A stretch of DNA of 64,000 bases from Acinetobacter gandensis (GCF_001678755.1 NZ_LZDS01000025.1:62001-126000), one strand, 5' to 3'; shown: positions 48,178-57,493, numbered from the stretch's first letter. The notes: generated by a model not told the origin, from the letters alone. Translations and numbers: made by a program.

Positions 48178-48525
48178 TAACTTAGCATTCTCCACATGCT
48201 AAATACGTTCAGTTCTGCTGATCAACATTAAACCCTCACACAATGTTGTACTGAATGTAAATAAACTGGATCTGTCTAACGATTGATCCAGTTTTTTTAT
48301 GCCTGATTCCATTTCAAAAACGTTCTAACAATAGATATTTATGATCGCTAAATCATTCTAAATTATGGTGAATAATTAACTAATAATTGAAATATCATAA
48401 ACTTATCTTAATATGCTTAAAAATCTTATGCTTTTAGATTAATCGTTTCGACTTATGCCTAGCTTGTTGCTTAAGCAGAACTCCCTCTTAATAGAGGCAT
48501 ATGTGAAGTGATTGGATGTTTACGC
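48178..48525. other. Intergenic region with terminator and mhpA-like promoter
   Basis: About 350 bp. Contains the terminator at 48263-48298 and then AT-rich DNA with several -10-like boxes but no clear -35. No gene is seen. Confidence 0.55.
48263..48298 (+). terminator. Terminator of the small secreted protein gene
   Basis: Stem aaactggatc / gatccagttt around an 11 nt loop, followed by seven T. Confidence 0.9.
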
Positions 48526-50133
48526 ATGAGCAATAAAGCAAATTTTACAACGGAAGTTGCCATTTTAGGTGCTGGTCCTGTCGGTCTTACCATTGCGAAC
48601 TATTTAAGTAAGCAAGGCTTAGAAGTGACTGTCATTGAGCAACTTGATAGCTTAATTGATTACCCGCGTGCAATTGGTATTGACGATGAATCTTTACGCA
48701 CGATTCAGTCTTTAGGTTTGGTTAATCAAGTATTACCACATACAACACCGAACCATGCAATGCGCTTTTTAACACCTAAAGGACGTTGCTTTGCAGACAT
48801 TCAGCCGCTCACACGTGAATTTGGTTTCTCGCGTCGTAATGCCTTCATTCAACCACAAGTGGATAATGTGCTTTTACAAGGCTTGGCGCAATACGAAACT
48901 ACACAAGTATTGTTCTCTCGCCAATTGGTAGATTTCAGCCAAGACAAGAATGGCGTTACCCTCAATATTCAAAATAAAGAAGGTCAACAAGAAAGCATCC
49001 ATGCCAAATATTTAATTGCATGTGATGGTGGTAACTCAATTGTACGCCGTACTTTAAATATCGGCTTTGATGGAAAAACAGCGCCGAACCAATGGATCGT
49101 TATTGATATCGAAAATGATCCGCTAGCGACACCACATATTTACTTATGCTGTGACCCTGTGCGCCCTTATGTTTCTGCTGCGTTACCACATGGTATTCGT
49201 CGTTTCGAGTTCATGGTTATGCCAGGTGAAACACAAGAAGAATTGAGCAAACCAGAAAATATCGCAAAACTTTTATCGAAAGTCTTACCAACGACAGATG
49301 GCATTGAAGTGATTCGTCAACGTGTATACACACACAATGCACGTATTGCCGATAAATTCCGCGTAGACCGTATTTTACTTGCAGGCGATGCTGCACACAT
49401 TATGCCAGTGTGGCAAGGTCAAGGTTATAACAGCGGTATGCGTGATGCCTTTAACCTAGCTTGGAAAGTTGCGATGGTTGTACAAGGCAAAGCTGGCCCT
49501 GAACTTCTAGACTCATATCAAGTTGAACGTAAAGACCATGCCAAAGCGATGATCGACCTATCAGTAATGGCCGGCCATGTCCTTGCACCACCAAAAAAAT
49601 GGCAAGGCTTTGTTCGTGACGGTATTGCTTATGCGTTGAATTACATCAAGCCAATCAAGCAATATTTATTAGAAATGCGCTTCAAACCAATGCCGAAATA
49701 CCATGATGGTGCTTTGGTTAATAATGGTGATAAAGAATCACCTGTAGGTAAAATGTTTATCCAACCTCAAGTCAAACTTGAGTCTGGTGAAACGGTTTTA
49801 CTTGATGAAGTGATTGGTAATGATTTCGCTATCATTGCTTGGGGTGTGGACCCGAAATGGGGACTGTCTGAAGCAACAATGAAACAATGGCAAAAACTGG
49901 GTGTAAAATTCATCCAAGTGATTCCAGCGGTTCAGTTTGGTAATGAAAAACGCACTCAATATGACAATGTGATCACGATTGGTGATATCGGCACAGAAAT
50001 TCGCGGCTGGTTCGGCAAAACCTCTGAATCTGTTACGATTCTTCGTCCTGACCGTTTTGTAGCAGCACTTGCGATTCCGCAAACGTTGGACAGTGTGAGC
50101 CAACAATTATTTGCCAAGCTACATGTAAAATAA
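48526..50133 (+). CDS. MhpA-like FAD-dependent aromatic hydroxylase
   Basis: The 535-residue protein is a class A flavin monooxygenase: Rossmann [17 protein letters not shown] near the N terminus, the DG motif [10 protein letters not shown], and the FAD-ribityl motif [32 protein letters not shown]. It resembles MhpA, which uses NADH and oxygen to hydroxylate 3-(3-hydroxyphenyl)propionate. The usual pathway partners (mhpB ring-cleavage dioxygenase and others) are not next to it, so the real substrate may differ. ATG 48526 is preferred to GTG 48508. A GST gene is convergent. Confidence 0.86.
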   Translation: MSNKANFTTEVAILGAGPVGLTIANYLSKQGLEVTVIEQLDSLIDYPRAIGIDDESLRTIQSLGLVNQVLPHTTPNHAMRFLTPKGRCFADIQPLTREFGFSRRNAFIQPQVDNVLLQGLAQYETTQVLFSRQLVDFSQDKNGVTLNIQNKEGQQESIHAKYLIACDGGNSIVRRTLNIGFDGKTAPNQWIVIDIENDPLATPHIYLCCDPVRPYVSAALPHGIRRFEFMVMPGETQEELSKPENIAKLLSKVLPTTDGIEVIRQRVYTHNARIADKFRVDRILLAGDAAHIMPVWQGQGYNSGMRDAFNLAWKVAMVVQGKAGPELLDSYQVERKDHAKAMIDLSVMAGHVLAPPKKWQGFVRDGIAYALNYIKPIKQYLLEMRFKPMPKYHDGALVNNGDKESPVGKMFIQPQVKLESGETVLLDEVIGNDFAIIAWGVDPKWGLSEATMKQWQKLGVKFIQVIPAVQFGNEKRTQYDNVITIGDIGTEIRGWFGKTSESVTILRPDRFVAALAIPQTLDSVSQQLFAKLHVK

Positions 50134-50142
50134 TTTAGGCCA

Positions 50143-50174
50143 ATAAAAAACCACGCAAATCGCGTGGTTTTTTA
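50143..50174. terminator. Bidirectional terminator between the hydroxylase and GST genes
   Basis: Stem aaaaaaccacgc / gcgtggtttttt with a short loop, between convergent genes. Confidence 0.9.
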
Positions 50175-50187
50175 TTGCGATCTAAAG

Positions 50188-50805
50188 CTAAACCGCTTGA
50201 AACCAAGCTACATCTTGAACCGATTCACGCTGCTGTATACGTTGAATAAAGGGCTTAAATTCATCTAAATAAGGTAAAATTTTAAAAGAGATGGCATAGA
50301 CCATCCAGTACGCCAAATACAAATCCGCAGCAGTAATATTTTCACCCAATAAATAAGGCTTAGCTTGGCGCAAACCTGTTTGAATAAAATTCAATAAGAT
50401 AGTCTCATTACCAAAACTCAGACTCCCCTTTTTCTCATTCATGGTTTCTACACCAATACCAACATTTTTCATGTCCATATATTCAGTGAGAGGCCCATGA
50501 CAAAAGAACATCCATTTCAGATATTCACCACGTTTGGGATCATTTAAAGCCGGTGCTAAACCTTTCTCAACATATTTATCGGCCAAATAGGTAAAAATGG
50601 CAGCAGTTTCGCTTACAACAGACTCGCCATCGACCAAACACGGCACTTTACCCATGGGATTAATTTTCAAATATGCAGGTTGATGCATCTCTTCATAAGG
50701 TACTTCCACAATTTCAATTTGCTGCTCAATATCCAACTCTTTGAGTAATGGTAAAATCGTATTACTACGTGATCGTGTATTGCTATACAGCTTCATGCTT
50801 TTCAT
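50188..50805 (-). CDS. Glutathione S-transferase family protein
   Basis: The 205-residue protein has the thioredoxin-like N-terminal domain (MKLYSNTRSRSNTILPLLKEL), the cis-proline and glutathione segment NPMGKVPCLVDGESVVSETAAIFTYLADKY, and the all-helical C-terminal domain. The serine or arginine at the active site (SRSNT) points to a beta/other bacterial class. It may detoxify electrophiles or isomerise an aromatic ring-cleavage product. Its position against the MhpA-like gene is suggestive only. The start may also be the fourth codon (ATG 50796). Confidence 0.88.
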   Translation of the reverse strand: MKSMKLYSNTRSRSNTILPLLKELDIEQQIEIVEVPYEEMHQPAYLKINPMGKVPCLVDGESVVSETAAIFTYLADKYVEKGLAPALNDPKRGEYLKWMFFCHGPLTEYMDMKNVGIGVETMNEKKGSLSFGNETILLNFIQTGLRQAKPYLLGENITAADLYLAYWMVYAISFKILPYLDEFKPFIQRIQQRESVQDVAWFQAV

Positions 50806-50997
50806 GTGTTGTTTTCTTTCCTTGTTTTTATGCTTTTACTATACGCCGATTTGTGTAGAAAATTATTCCGGATAATCTTTCCATTTGCCTATTTGGTTAC
50901 AATACCCACGCGAAAAAAATCACTCTAATTTTCAATTTAAATACTTCAATAATTTAAAACCAATTAATACATAGCAATACCAATTTGAGCCTTTTAA

Positions 50998-51909
50998 ATG
51001 AAAAACAAATATTTAGTTGCAATTTTGACGCTTATAGTCCTGTCAGGTTGTTCGAAAAAAACTGAAGAAATAGCCAGTGAGGCGAGTCAAGAAACGCAAG
51101 ACTCACATGTCGTTGCTTCCAATGAAGCTACAACTGATACCTCGCAAAACAATACGCCATCCACAGCACCAATCACCGAACAAAAACCCAGCCAAATCAT
51201 TAATGAACAGGTGAATGCAGCGGAAAATGGCCGCAAGATGGTGCGTGAGGCAAATATTAATTTTGAAGCCAAAGATGTAGTGAAATCAGCCTTGGAAATT
51301 GAAAAAATTACCCTTCAATCAGGTGGTTTTATCGAACAAAAGAATATTGGTTTTGTCGTGCAAGATTCAACCTATCAAAACATTGCCGATGGCAAAATTA
51401 AAATTTTTGAAAAGGTTTCTCCACAAGCTGAGATGATTGTCCGAATTCCAAGTGCAAAAGCAGCGCAGTTTGTGAATCAATTATTACCGCTGATGCACTT
51501 TTTAAATGCTCAACAATATTCAGCAAAACGATATGAATTAAAACTGCTCGAACAAAAAATGGGACAAAGCCAAACTTTGCCTGAGCATGTTGCTACCGCA
51601 CAATTGAGTGAAATTGCACGGTTGACTCGACTTGAAGTACAAGATCGCGTTCAATTTAGTACGATAGTGATTGCTTTGACACAACCAACAACTGTCCGTG
51701 AGCGCTATGACATCAATCTTGATGCAGTTGCTCAACTAAATGGTGATAGTTTCTGGCAACGTGCTTGGTATGGCATACAAAAAGGCTGGCAATTTGTACT
51801 CAGTTTATTGGTCATCCTCATTACCATTTGGCCACTTTATCTGATTGGCCTCTTAGCTTGGCTGCTTTATCGTGTGATCAAACCGTATATCGATAAATCG
51901 ACAAAATAA
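50998..51909 (+). CDS. DUF4349 lipoprotein
   Basis: The 303-residue product has a lipoprotein signal (MKNKYLVAILTLIVLSGC), a Ser/Thr/Glu-rich linker, then a DUF4349 domain: REANINFEAKDVVKSALEIEKI, SGGFIEQKNIG, EMIVRIPSAKAAQFVNQL, a helical stretch (LKLLEQKMGQ) and DRVQFSTIVIALTQP. A transmembrane helix near the C terminus (FVLSLLVILITIWPLYLIGLLAWLLYRV) would anchor it a second time. The group is linked to envelope processes in some bacteria but has no proven role. Confidence 0.82.
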   Translation: MKNKYLVAILTLIVLSGCSKKTEEIASEASQETQDSHVVASNEATTDTSQNNTPSTAPITEQKPSQIINEQVNAAENGRKMVREANINFEAKDVVKSALEIEKITLQSGGFIEQKNIGFVVQDSTYQNIADGKIKIFEKVSPQAEMIVRIPSAKAAQFVNQLLPLMHFLNAQQYSAKRYELKLLEQKMGQSQTLPEHVATAQLSEIARLTRLEVQDRVQFSTIVIALTQPTTVRERYDINLDAVAQLNGDSFWQRAWYGIQKGWQFVLSLLVILITIWPLYLIGLLAWLLYRVIKPYIDKSTK

Positions 51910-51940
51910 GACTTCTCTTTTTTGAAAAGTGAGCAGCTGA

Positions 51941-51980
51941 AAAAAACTCCCCATTACATCGATGTAATGGGGAGTTTTTT
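51941..51980. terminator. Terminator that is a perfect 40 bp palindrome
   Basis: Both halves are exact reverse complements: a 20 bp arm of A6 followed by ctccccattacatc and its complement, with no separate loop in the DNA. It lies between the convergent DUF4349 and LysR genes, 31 bp after the DUF4349 stop and 16 bp before the LysR stop. In RNA the centre would open to a small loop, and six T follow on either strand. Confidence 0.92.
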
Positions 51981-51996
51981 TACTTATGTTCTACTT

Positions 51997-52890
51997 TTAG
52001 AAAAAGCCCATGTAGAACTGTTCTTTTAATACTTTAAGTATCAATTCAATGGCTTCATTCTTACGATCCTTGCGGTAGCTTGCATACAGCCCAATCGTTG
52101 GTAAGGGCTCAACCGTACTCTTCACTAAAATCTTATCTCCAAGCAATGGAATCACATAAGATGGAACTAAACTCCAACCTACCCCCATACCGACTAAATT
52201 CACATTCAGCAAAATATTTGTCGAATGCTGTACCAAATTTACATTCAGTTTATTTTGCTTGAAAAAGTCCTGAATAATACGATACAGCTCAGGTGATGAA
52301 TGCTCGTCACTGATAATAAAGTCTTGCTGATTCATGCTCTTGATGCTGATATGACGCTGCTCAGCCACGGGAGAATTTTTAGGAATAATCAACGCAAGTG
52401 GTTCTGTAAATATCTGTACAGATTCAATTTCAGGACTTTCTTCGACATAACGGGTAAAGGCAATATCAATTTCACCCTTACGGACTGCGCTAATTTGATC
52501 AATGTCCATCAAACTGTGAAAGTGGATTTTTAGCTCAGGGAACTGCGCGCGAATATTTGGCATGATGTAGGGAAATACTTTCATTTCTGCCACTGGCACA
52601 AAACCAATATTTAATTGCTCTTTACTCAATTGCGCAATCTGACGTGCATCCATAATGGCTTTTTCAGCATGCTCTAAACTTAAACGTGCTTCTTTTAAAA
52701 ATGCTTGGCCTTCAGCCGTGAGTTCTACTTTCCGATTGGTACGCATAAGCAGTTGCACACCGACTTCATGCTCTAAATCTTTAATTTGTTGACTCAATGA
52801 CGGTTGAACCGTACACATGCGCTGTGCAGCCTTGGTAAAATTGAGTTCCTCGGCAACCGCAATAAAATATCGCAAATGTCGTAATTCCAT
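51997..52890 (-). CDS. LysR-family regulator
   Basis: The 297-residue protein has the winged helix-turn-helix (MELRHLRYFIAVAEELNFTKAAQRMCTVQPSLSQQIKDLEHEVGVQLL) and a two-lobed substrate-binding domain (LNIGFVPVAEMKVFPYIMPNIRAQFPELKIHFHSL). It is nearest in style to HcaR/CatM/BenM-type regulators of aromatic compound use, but the ligand cannot be told. It is the last gene of a tetR-MFS-lysR operon: its start codon overlaps the MFS stop by 1 bp. Confidence 0.92.
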   Translation of the reverse strand: MELRHLRYFIAVAEELNFTKAAQRMCTVQPSLSQQIKDLEHEVGVQLLMRTNRKVELTAEGQAFLKEARLSLEHAEKAIMDARQIAQLSKEQLNIGFVPVAEMKVFPYIMPNIRAQFPELKIHFHSLMDIDQISAVRKGEIDIAFTRYVEESPEIESVQIFTEPLALIIPKNSPVAEQRHISIKSMNQQDFIISDEHSSPELYRIIQDFFKQNKLNVNLVQHSTNILLNVNLVGMGVGWSLVPSYVIPLLGDKILVKSTVEPLPTIGLYASYRKDRKNEAIELILKVLKEQFYMGFF

Positions 52891-54098
52891 TATTCAACTC
52901 CCAACCTACTGCGTTTAAATTTGATTGCTACAGTTTGGCGATACACAACTAGAGTCACGATCACCATCGCAGCACAGAATAAATAAGTCGCTTGAAAGCC
53001 CATCCAAGCAATGAGTACTCCCATTACGACAGAACCCACAGCGAGACCAACATCAAACAAAGTGAAAAAGGTAGAAATCGCATGTCCCATGCGTGGCTTT
53101 TCAACAGATTGAATCGCAACGGTCTGTAAACATGGAAAAACTGAGCCATAACCAATACCCATGAATACTGCTGATAGCCACATCACCCATTGGTTATTTA
53201 AAAAGCTCACAATCACTAAACCGATGGTAAAAAATACAAAAGAGGGGTATATCACCGCACTCGGGCCTTTGCTGTCATATAACTTGCCCACCCAAGGCCT
53301 TACCAACAACATTGAAATAGCAAATACAATAAAGAAGACACTGGTATATGCGAGTAATTGCTTCACTTCTGCATAAGCTGTGATAAAACTCATTACACTG
53401 GAATAGGCAAATGCTGTGAGTAAGGCAACAAAACCAATCGCTAATACTTTGCTTTCTACAATATCATGGAGCTGCAAACTCGAATTCCCCTTAGCTTGAG
53501 GCTTTGGACTCTGCTTGGCAGTTGTATTTTCTTGAATATTGATAAGCCAAGTAAAAATATAACCTAATGCTACGATGCCAGCTAAGACGGCAAATAACAG
53601 CCTAAAACTGGCAAATTGAATCAGGGTTAGTGCCAGAAATGGCCCAAAAACAACACCTAAGTTGGTCGACATCACAAAGTAGCCCATGCCTTCCCCCTTA
53701 CGCTCATCGGGAATGTAATCATTCACAATCGGTACATTCACAGTGGTTAATATGCTGAACCAAAAGCCATGAGGAAAACGAACCAGCAGTAATGACCACA
53801 TGCTTTCTATTAATAAATAAGCAAAAGCAAATACAACAAAAATGATGCCAGCTATACGTACAGAACGCGCCTTACCAATTCTCTCTACAATCATTCCTGA
53901 AAATGGGCGAATGGCAATGGATGACACTAAAAATAAGGTCAGTGCCATACCTGCTTGTTGTACCGTTCCACCCAAGTCGTTCATGATGTAAATTGGCAAA
54001 ATGGTCAACAGCGCAAAATAATAGGTAAATAAAAATAAATTATTGAATAGGCAAAATATAAACGCACGGTTCCAAATGCTTAGGCTATTTTGTTTCAT
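52890..54098 (-). CDS. MFS exporter
   Basis: The roughly 402-residue protein has twelve transmembrane helices. The loop motif DERKGEGMGYF and the N-terminal IYIMNDLGGTVQQAGMALTLFLVSSIAIRPFSGMIVERIGKAR fit DHA1-type drug exporters. ATG 54098 is used because AGGTGAG lies 6 nt upstream; the frame starts at a GTG two codons earlier. It overlaps the TetR gene by 14 nt and the LysR gene by 1 nt, so all three form one transcript, with the TetR protein probably the local repressor. Confidence 0.88.
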   Translation of the reverse strand: MKQNSLSIWNRAFIFCLFNNLFLFTYYFALLTILPIYIMNDLGGTVQQAGMALTLFLVSSIAIRPFSGMIVERIGKARSVRIAGIIFVVFAFAYLLIESMWSLLLVRFPHGFWFSILTTVNVPIVNDYIPDERKGEGMGYFVMSTNLGVVFGPFLALTLIQFASFRLLFAVLAGIVALGYIFTWLINIQENTTAKQSPKPQAKGNSSLQLHDIVESKVLAIGFVALLTAFAYSSVMSFITAYAEVKQLLAYTSVFFIVFAISMLLVRPWVGKLYDSKGPSAVIYPSFVFFTIGLVIVSFLNNQWVMWLSAVFMGIGYGSVFPCLQTVAIQSVEKPRMGHAISTFFTLFDVGLAVGSVVMGVLIAWMGFQATYLFCAAMVIVTLVVYRQTVAIKFKRSRLGVE

Positions 54099-54690
54099 CA
54101 ACACTCACCTGTGTGCGTGCTGACAACGCTGTATTTTGACGTACCGGTGCGAGTGCAAGTTCAACTAAGCGCTGAATATATTCAGCATCAGGTTTGCGAT
54201 TAAAGAAAATAATTTGGTAATGAATAGGCCCATACAACATATCCAGCATCAGCTCAAATGGATACTCTGCACGAATTTCTTGACGTTGAATCGACAGTTG
54301 AATTAGCGCACGCGTCGCTTCTCGACGCGGTAATAAATATTGTTTAAAAAATTCACCCGCAGCTTCTCGATGTTCAGCCATTACGACTAACAATGCCCGC
54401 CCGACATGCTGGTTCAAAGCATAAGATAATTTTAATAATTGCTGATTTAAATTGAACTCTAAACTTTGACTTAAATCTAAATCAAATACAGATGCTGTTT
54501 GCTCTTTAAAGGCATCAAAAACCAAATCAGATTTATGTTTCCACCAGCGATAAATGGTTGACTTACCCACCCCTGCGCGTGCAGCAATATCTTCTACCGT
54601 CATATTACGATAATCATGTTCAGCCAAGGCATCTGCGACAGCTTGCAAAATACATTGCTTACGTCGAGAAGTTTTTTCAGTCTCACTCAT
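54085..54690 (-). CDS. TetR-family regulator of an MFS exporter
   Basis: The 201-residue protein has an N-terminal TetR helix-turn-helix (RRKQCILQAVADALAEHDYRNMTVEDIAARAGVGKSTIYRWWKHKSDLV). The tail and ligand domain are not specific. It is the first gene of the operon; a near-perfect palindrome 24 bp upstream of the ATG is the probable operator. Autoregulation and control of the exporter by a drug-like ligand are the usual pattern for this layout. Confidence 0.92.
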   Translation of the reverse strand: MSETEKTSRRKQCILQAVADALAEHDYRNMTVEDIAARAGVGKSTIYRWWKHKSDLVFDAFKEQTASVFDLDLSQSLEFNLNQQLLKLSYALNQHVGRALLVVMAEHREAAGEFFKQYLLPRREATRALIQLSIQRQEIRAEYPFELMLDMLYGPIHYQIIFFNRKPDAEYIQRLVELALAPVRQNTALSARTQVSVDETK

Positions 54691-54713
54691 TTAGCACCGT
54701 ACCAGTAAAAACG

Positions 54714-54731
54714 AAACGCTACGTATCGTTT
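54714..54731. promoter_or_regulatory. Palindromic operator candidate upstream of tetR
   Basis: The 18 bp AAACGCTACGTATCGTTT has 16 of 18 matches with its reverse complement, with TACGTA in the middle. It lies 24 bp ahead of the TetR gene on the minus strand, where a dimeric TetR protein would be expected to bind. Confidence 0.6.
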
Positions 54732-54840
54732 TATTTTAAATGCTAAGACAGCTAAAAACTATGCTTAAACAGAATTTAGGCCCTAAACTTTAGTAGAACA
54801 CTCGGGATTTATTGTGGATAAAATTCACTATCTGAATGAA

Positions 54841-54870
54841 AAAAAAAGACCACATAAGTGATCTTTTTTT
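54841..54870. terminator. Terminator-like hairpin after the thioesterase gene
   Basis: Seven A and agaccac pair with gtgatct and seven T, with one C-A mismatch and a 4 nt loop. It is 17 bp after the thioesterase stop on the minus strand. Confidence 0.65.
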
Positions 54871-54886
54871 AAACAGAAGTCGCCAC

Positions 54887-55408
54887 TTAGCTTTGTGGCG
54901 TTTTCTTATAAATACTGCATGAAGGATGATGATTTTCCTGTAAACGTGCAACTTTACGATGCTCTGCAGCTTCAAAACGGCAACGCTTCCAGTCATTATC
55001 TAAATTTAATGGTGGAATTTGCTTCGGCTTACCTTGCTCATCAACGGCAACCATAGTGAAGTAACAGCTATTGGTATGGCGAACAGTACGCTTTTGAATA
55101 TTTTGTGCTTCGACACGAATACCAATTTCCATAGAAGTACGACCAACATGGTTCACACTTGCAAGGAAAGTTACTAATTCACCGACATGAATAGGCTCTT
55201 TAAAATTAACTTTATCTACAGATAAGGTCACCACATAGCTACCTGAATAACGACTTGCGCATGCATACGCTACTTGGTCTAGCAATTTTAAAATTGTTCC
55301 ACCATGCACATTTCCAGAGAAATTGGCCATGTCAGGCGTCATGAGGACTGACATCGATAATTCGGACTGGTCGTCTAGTGCATTCGCAATTTGATCTAAT
55401 GGGGACAT
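54887..55408 (-). CDS. Acyl-CoA thioesterase (hotdog fold)
   Basis: The 173-residue protein fits the YciA/BFIT hotdog family: ANFSGNVHGGTILKLLDQVAYACASRYSGSYVVTLSVDKVNFKEPIHVGE covers the central helix, with the Asn-Val-His-Gly-Gly and Asp residues of the active site. The C-terminal tail (CRFEAAEHRKVARLQENHH) is basic. It releases CoA from acyl-CoA; chain length is unknown. It has its own hairpin terminator and stands alone. Confidence 0.92.
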   Translation of the reverse strand: MSPLDQIANALDDQSELSMSVLMTPDMANFSGNVHGGTILKLLDQVAYACASRYSGSYVVTLSVDKVNFKEPIHVGELVTFLASVNHVGRTSMEIGIRVEAQNIQKRTVRHTNSCYFTMVAVDEQGKPKQIPPLNLDNDWKRCRFEAAEHRKVARLQENHHPSCSIYKKTPQS

Positions 55409-55710
55409 CTTGTTTCTCTAGACTCGTGATATAACAATGATTAATGTGATTATTATATAGATTTAAATGCAAATTAAATGTTCAATTCGGCAAAAAAACC
55501 ATCATTATTATTTATAGTGATCATGCCATCATTCAGTAAAATATATATCAACACAAATAAAAGCCGATATTACCGTCACTTTTAAACTGTATTGATATAA
55601 TTTGTATAAACACCTGTATACAGATTTACTTAGCGATGAGCAATCTGCATTTTAGCAATGGTGATCGTCAGTCAGTATTTTTATGGTGAAATGATTTTAA
55701 CCACAATGAT
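55409..55710. other. Intergenic region upstream of the thioesterase
   Basis: About 300 bp, very AT-rich. It should carry the thioesterase promoter. No gene, repeat or clear operator is seen. Confidence 0.55.
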
Positions 55711-55887
55711 TTAATCCGCTAAGACTTTTAACATCTCGAATGATACATTGTCATAACTAGTTTTTTGACCACCGTCTTGAGTACTTTCAACAGTATAAGT
55801 ATTATCAATCTTCACTTGAGTGATGATAAATACACTGTTTTCCATCATAGCAAGCTTAACTTTTTGTCCTACCTGAAGCATTTGCAT
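55711..55887 (-). CDS. Small (58-residue) cytoplasmic protein
   Basis: A short open frame from ATG 55887 to TAA 55711-55713, with GGGGGA 8 nt before the start. The product begins MQMLQVGQKVKLAMMENSV and ends SFEMLKVLAD, with alternating hydrophobic and charged residues in the middle (FIITQVKIDNTYTVES), as in a small beta-barrel. The opening LQVGQKVKL resembles the first strand of small Tudor/SH3-like proteins. It has no signal peptide or Cys. It is below common length cut-offs but has the best ribosome-binding site in this stretch. Function unknown. Confidence 0.7.
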   Translation of the reverse strand: MQMLQVGQKVKLAMMENSVFIITQVKIDNTYTVESTQDGGQKTSYDNVSFEMLKVLAD

Positions 55888-56253
55888 CTACATTTCCCCC
55901 TATAAAAGAGTTATTGATTTAAAGTATTAATATAATGTAGGAAGTCTAAACACTTTAAAACACTCGGTAAACTTAAATATATGAATAAAAAGGGTAATAT
56001 AGATATATAATATAAGTATACAGTTAAAACCAATTAGTTATTATTTTTTAATAAATATCAATAAATTAATTTTACAAATGAATATTTTGTTTAATATAAA
56101 TACAATTTATTCAATAAAATAATATCTATTTACGATAAGTGATTAAGCTTTTATCGATCACTATTGAATCAATAACTGGATTTTATGTAGAAATAAAAGC
56201 CCCTATTTCTACATAAAAAATAGAGGCCAGCAATATATGTTCAAATGAGCTGA
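55888..56253. other. AT-rich intergenic region with a hairpin after the patatin gene
   Basis: About 365 bp, very AT-rich, no gene seen. The side next to 55887 should hold the promoter of the small protein gene. The hairpin at 56181-56218 is described separately. Confidence 0.55.
56181..56218 (-). terminator. Long hairpin downstream of the patatin gene
   Basis: A 15 bp perfect stem (ttttatgtagaaata / tatttctacataaaa) encloses an 8 nt loop aaagcccc. The right arm can instead pair in a shorter hairpin (gcccctattt with aaatagaggc, 56199-56227, one mismatch), so two structures exclude each other. It lies about 35 bp after the patatin stop. There is no long T-run. Confidence 0.6.
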
Positions 56254-57246
56254 CTAATCTTGTGCCGCCATATAATGAATATTATGACCTGAACTATATT
56301 TATGCTGTGCATATACCCTTGAAATGTCAGAAAGCTTTTCAAAAGTCGCTTCCTCACCCGCTTGCATTGTCGCCTCACGGCCCTTTACATCAAAGATATG
56401 TGCTTTTTCACGTAAATCAGGCTGAATCACAATATCGGCACGTTTAAGTTCTTCTTGCGCCAATCGATTTTGCATAATATTAATATTTTGGTTAAACAAT
56501 CCCCATACATTTGAAGTTTCTGTATGTATCGGCCGCGCTAAGATATCAACTGCAATTATGATATCCGCCCCTAGCTCACGTGCTACATCCACGGGTACAG
56601 GGCTAACCAAGCCACCATCCACATATTCCGTTTTTTCTATTATAGTGGGAATAAACATACTGGGTATAGACACAGATGCACGCACCGCCTGCCCTGTATT
56701 GCCATAATTAAAAACAACTTTTTTGCCGTCTTTTAATTCTGTTGCAACAACATACATTGGTGTTTTAAGGAGTTCTAAAGGCACATCTTCAACTTGCTGA
56801 TTAATGAAGTCTTCAACTTTTTTACCATCAAAAAAGCCTTTCATGTCTAATCGAATATCACGTACATCATTGGCTTTTAAATCTAAGGCAATTTTTCGAA
56901 GTTCTGCTGCATTTTTTCCTGACGCATACAATGAACCCACAATGCTTCCTGCACTTGTACCGACAATAAAATCTGGCTTGATGCCTTGTTGTTCAAGTAC
57001 CTGAATCGCCCCAATATGCGCATAACCACGTGCACCACCGCTTCCCAAAACCAAAGCAACAATCGGGCGCTTTTCTTGCTTTTTCACTTTATTGAAATCA
57101 ATACGATTTGCCGAAACTTGTGCAGGTGCAGCGTTGTATTTTGGAATTTCAGTAATGTGTTGAGCATTAAGCGGTTTAGAGGGAACACTCTGACAGCCTG
57201 TAATGGCAAGGATTACCGATGCAATCAAAATGCTTCTACTTTTCAT
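56254..57246 (-). CDS. Patatin-like phospholipase lipoprotein
   Basis: The 330-residue protein begins with a lipoprotein signal (MKSRSILIASVILAITGC, lipobox ITGC) at ATG 57246. The frame opens at a TTG at 57273. A patatin (RssA-like) domain follows: VLGSGGARGYAHIGA (oxyanion loop), VGTSAGSIVGSL with the nucleophilic Ser (GxSxG) and EYVDGGLVSPVPVDVA with the catalytic Asp (DG). Such enzymes hydrolyse phospholipids or lysolipids, here on the outer side of the envelope. The gene stands alone with a hairpin after it. Confidence 0.9.
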   Translation of the reverse strand: MKSRSILIASVILAITGCQSVPSKPLNAQHITEIPKYNAAPAQVSANRIDFNKVKKQEKRPIVALVLGSGGARGYAHIGAIQVLEQQGIKPDFIVGTSAGSIVGSLYASGKNAAELRKIALDLKANDVRDIRLDMKGFFDGKKVEDFINQQVEDVPLELLKTPMYVVATELKDGKKVVFNYGNTGQAVRASVSIPSMFIPTIIEKTEYVDGGLVSPVPVDVARELGADIIIAVDILARPIHTETSNVWGLFNQNINIMQNRLAQEELKRADIVIQPDLREKAHIFDVKGREATMQAGEEATFEKLSDISRVYAQHKYSSGHNIHYMAAQD

Positions 57247-57443
57247 GGGGAGATTTTCCAAATTCGAACTCAAGATTTAAGGAAAGACGTAGTCTAAACA
57301 CTCGGTTTTGAAACCACTGTTATAATTCGGTAATAGCCAAACTGCATTTATTATATCGAAACCTTAACTATTAAACATTGACTCGCGCGCTCTTCGGTGA
57401 AGTTACGGTGTGCCAATTGATACAAAATCAATTCAGTACTGAT

Positions 57444-57478
57444 AAAAAAGAAGCCGCTATAAATAGCAGCTTCTTTTA
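57444..57478 (-). terminator. Terminator of the alanine/glycine symporter gene
   Basis: Stem aaaagaagccgct / agcagcttctttt with one C-A mismatch and a 6 nt loop, then T on the minus strand (five T, then A). It follows the stop by 16 bp. Confidence 0.75.
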
Positions 57479-57493
57479 TTGATGAGAACAGGA

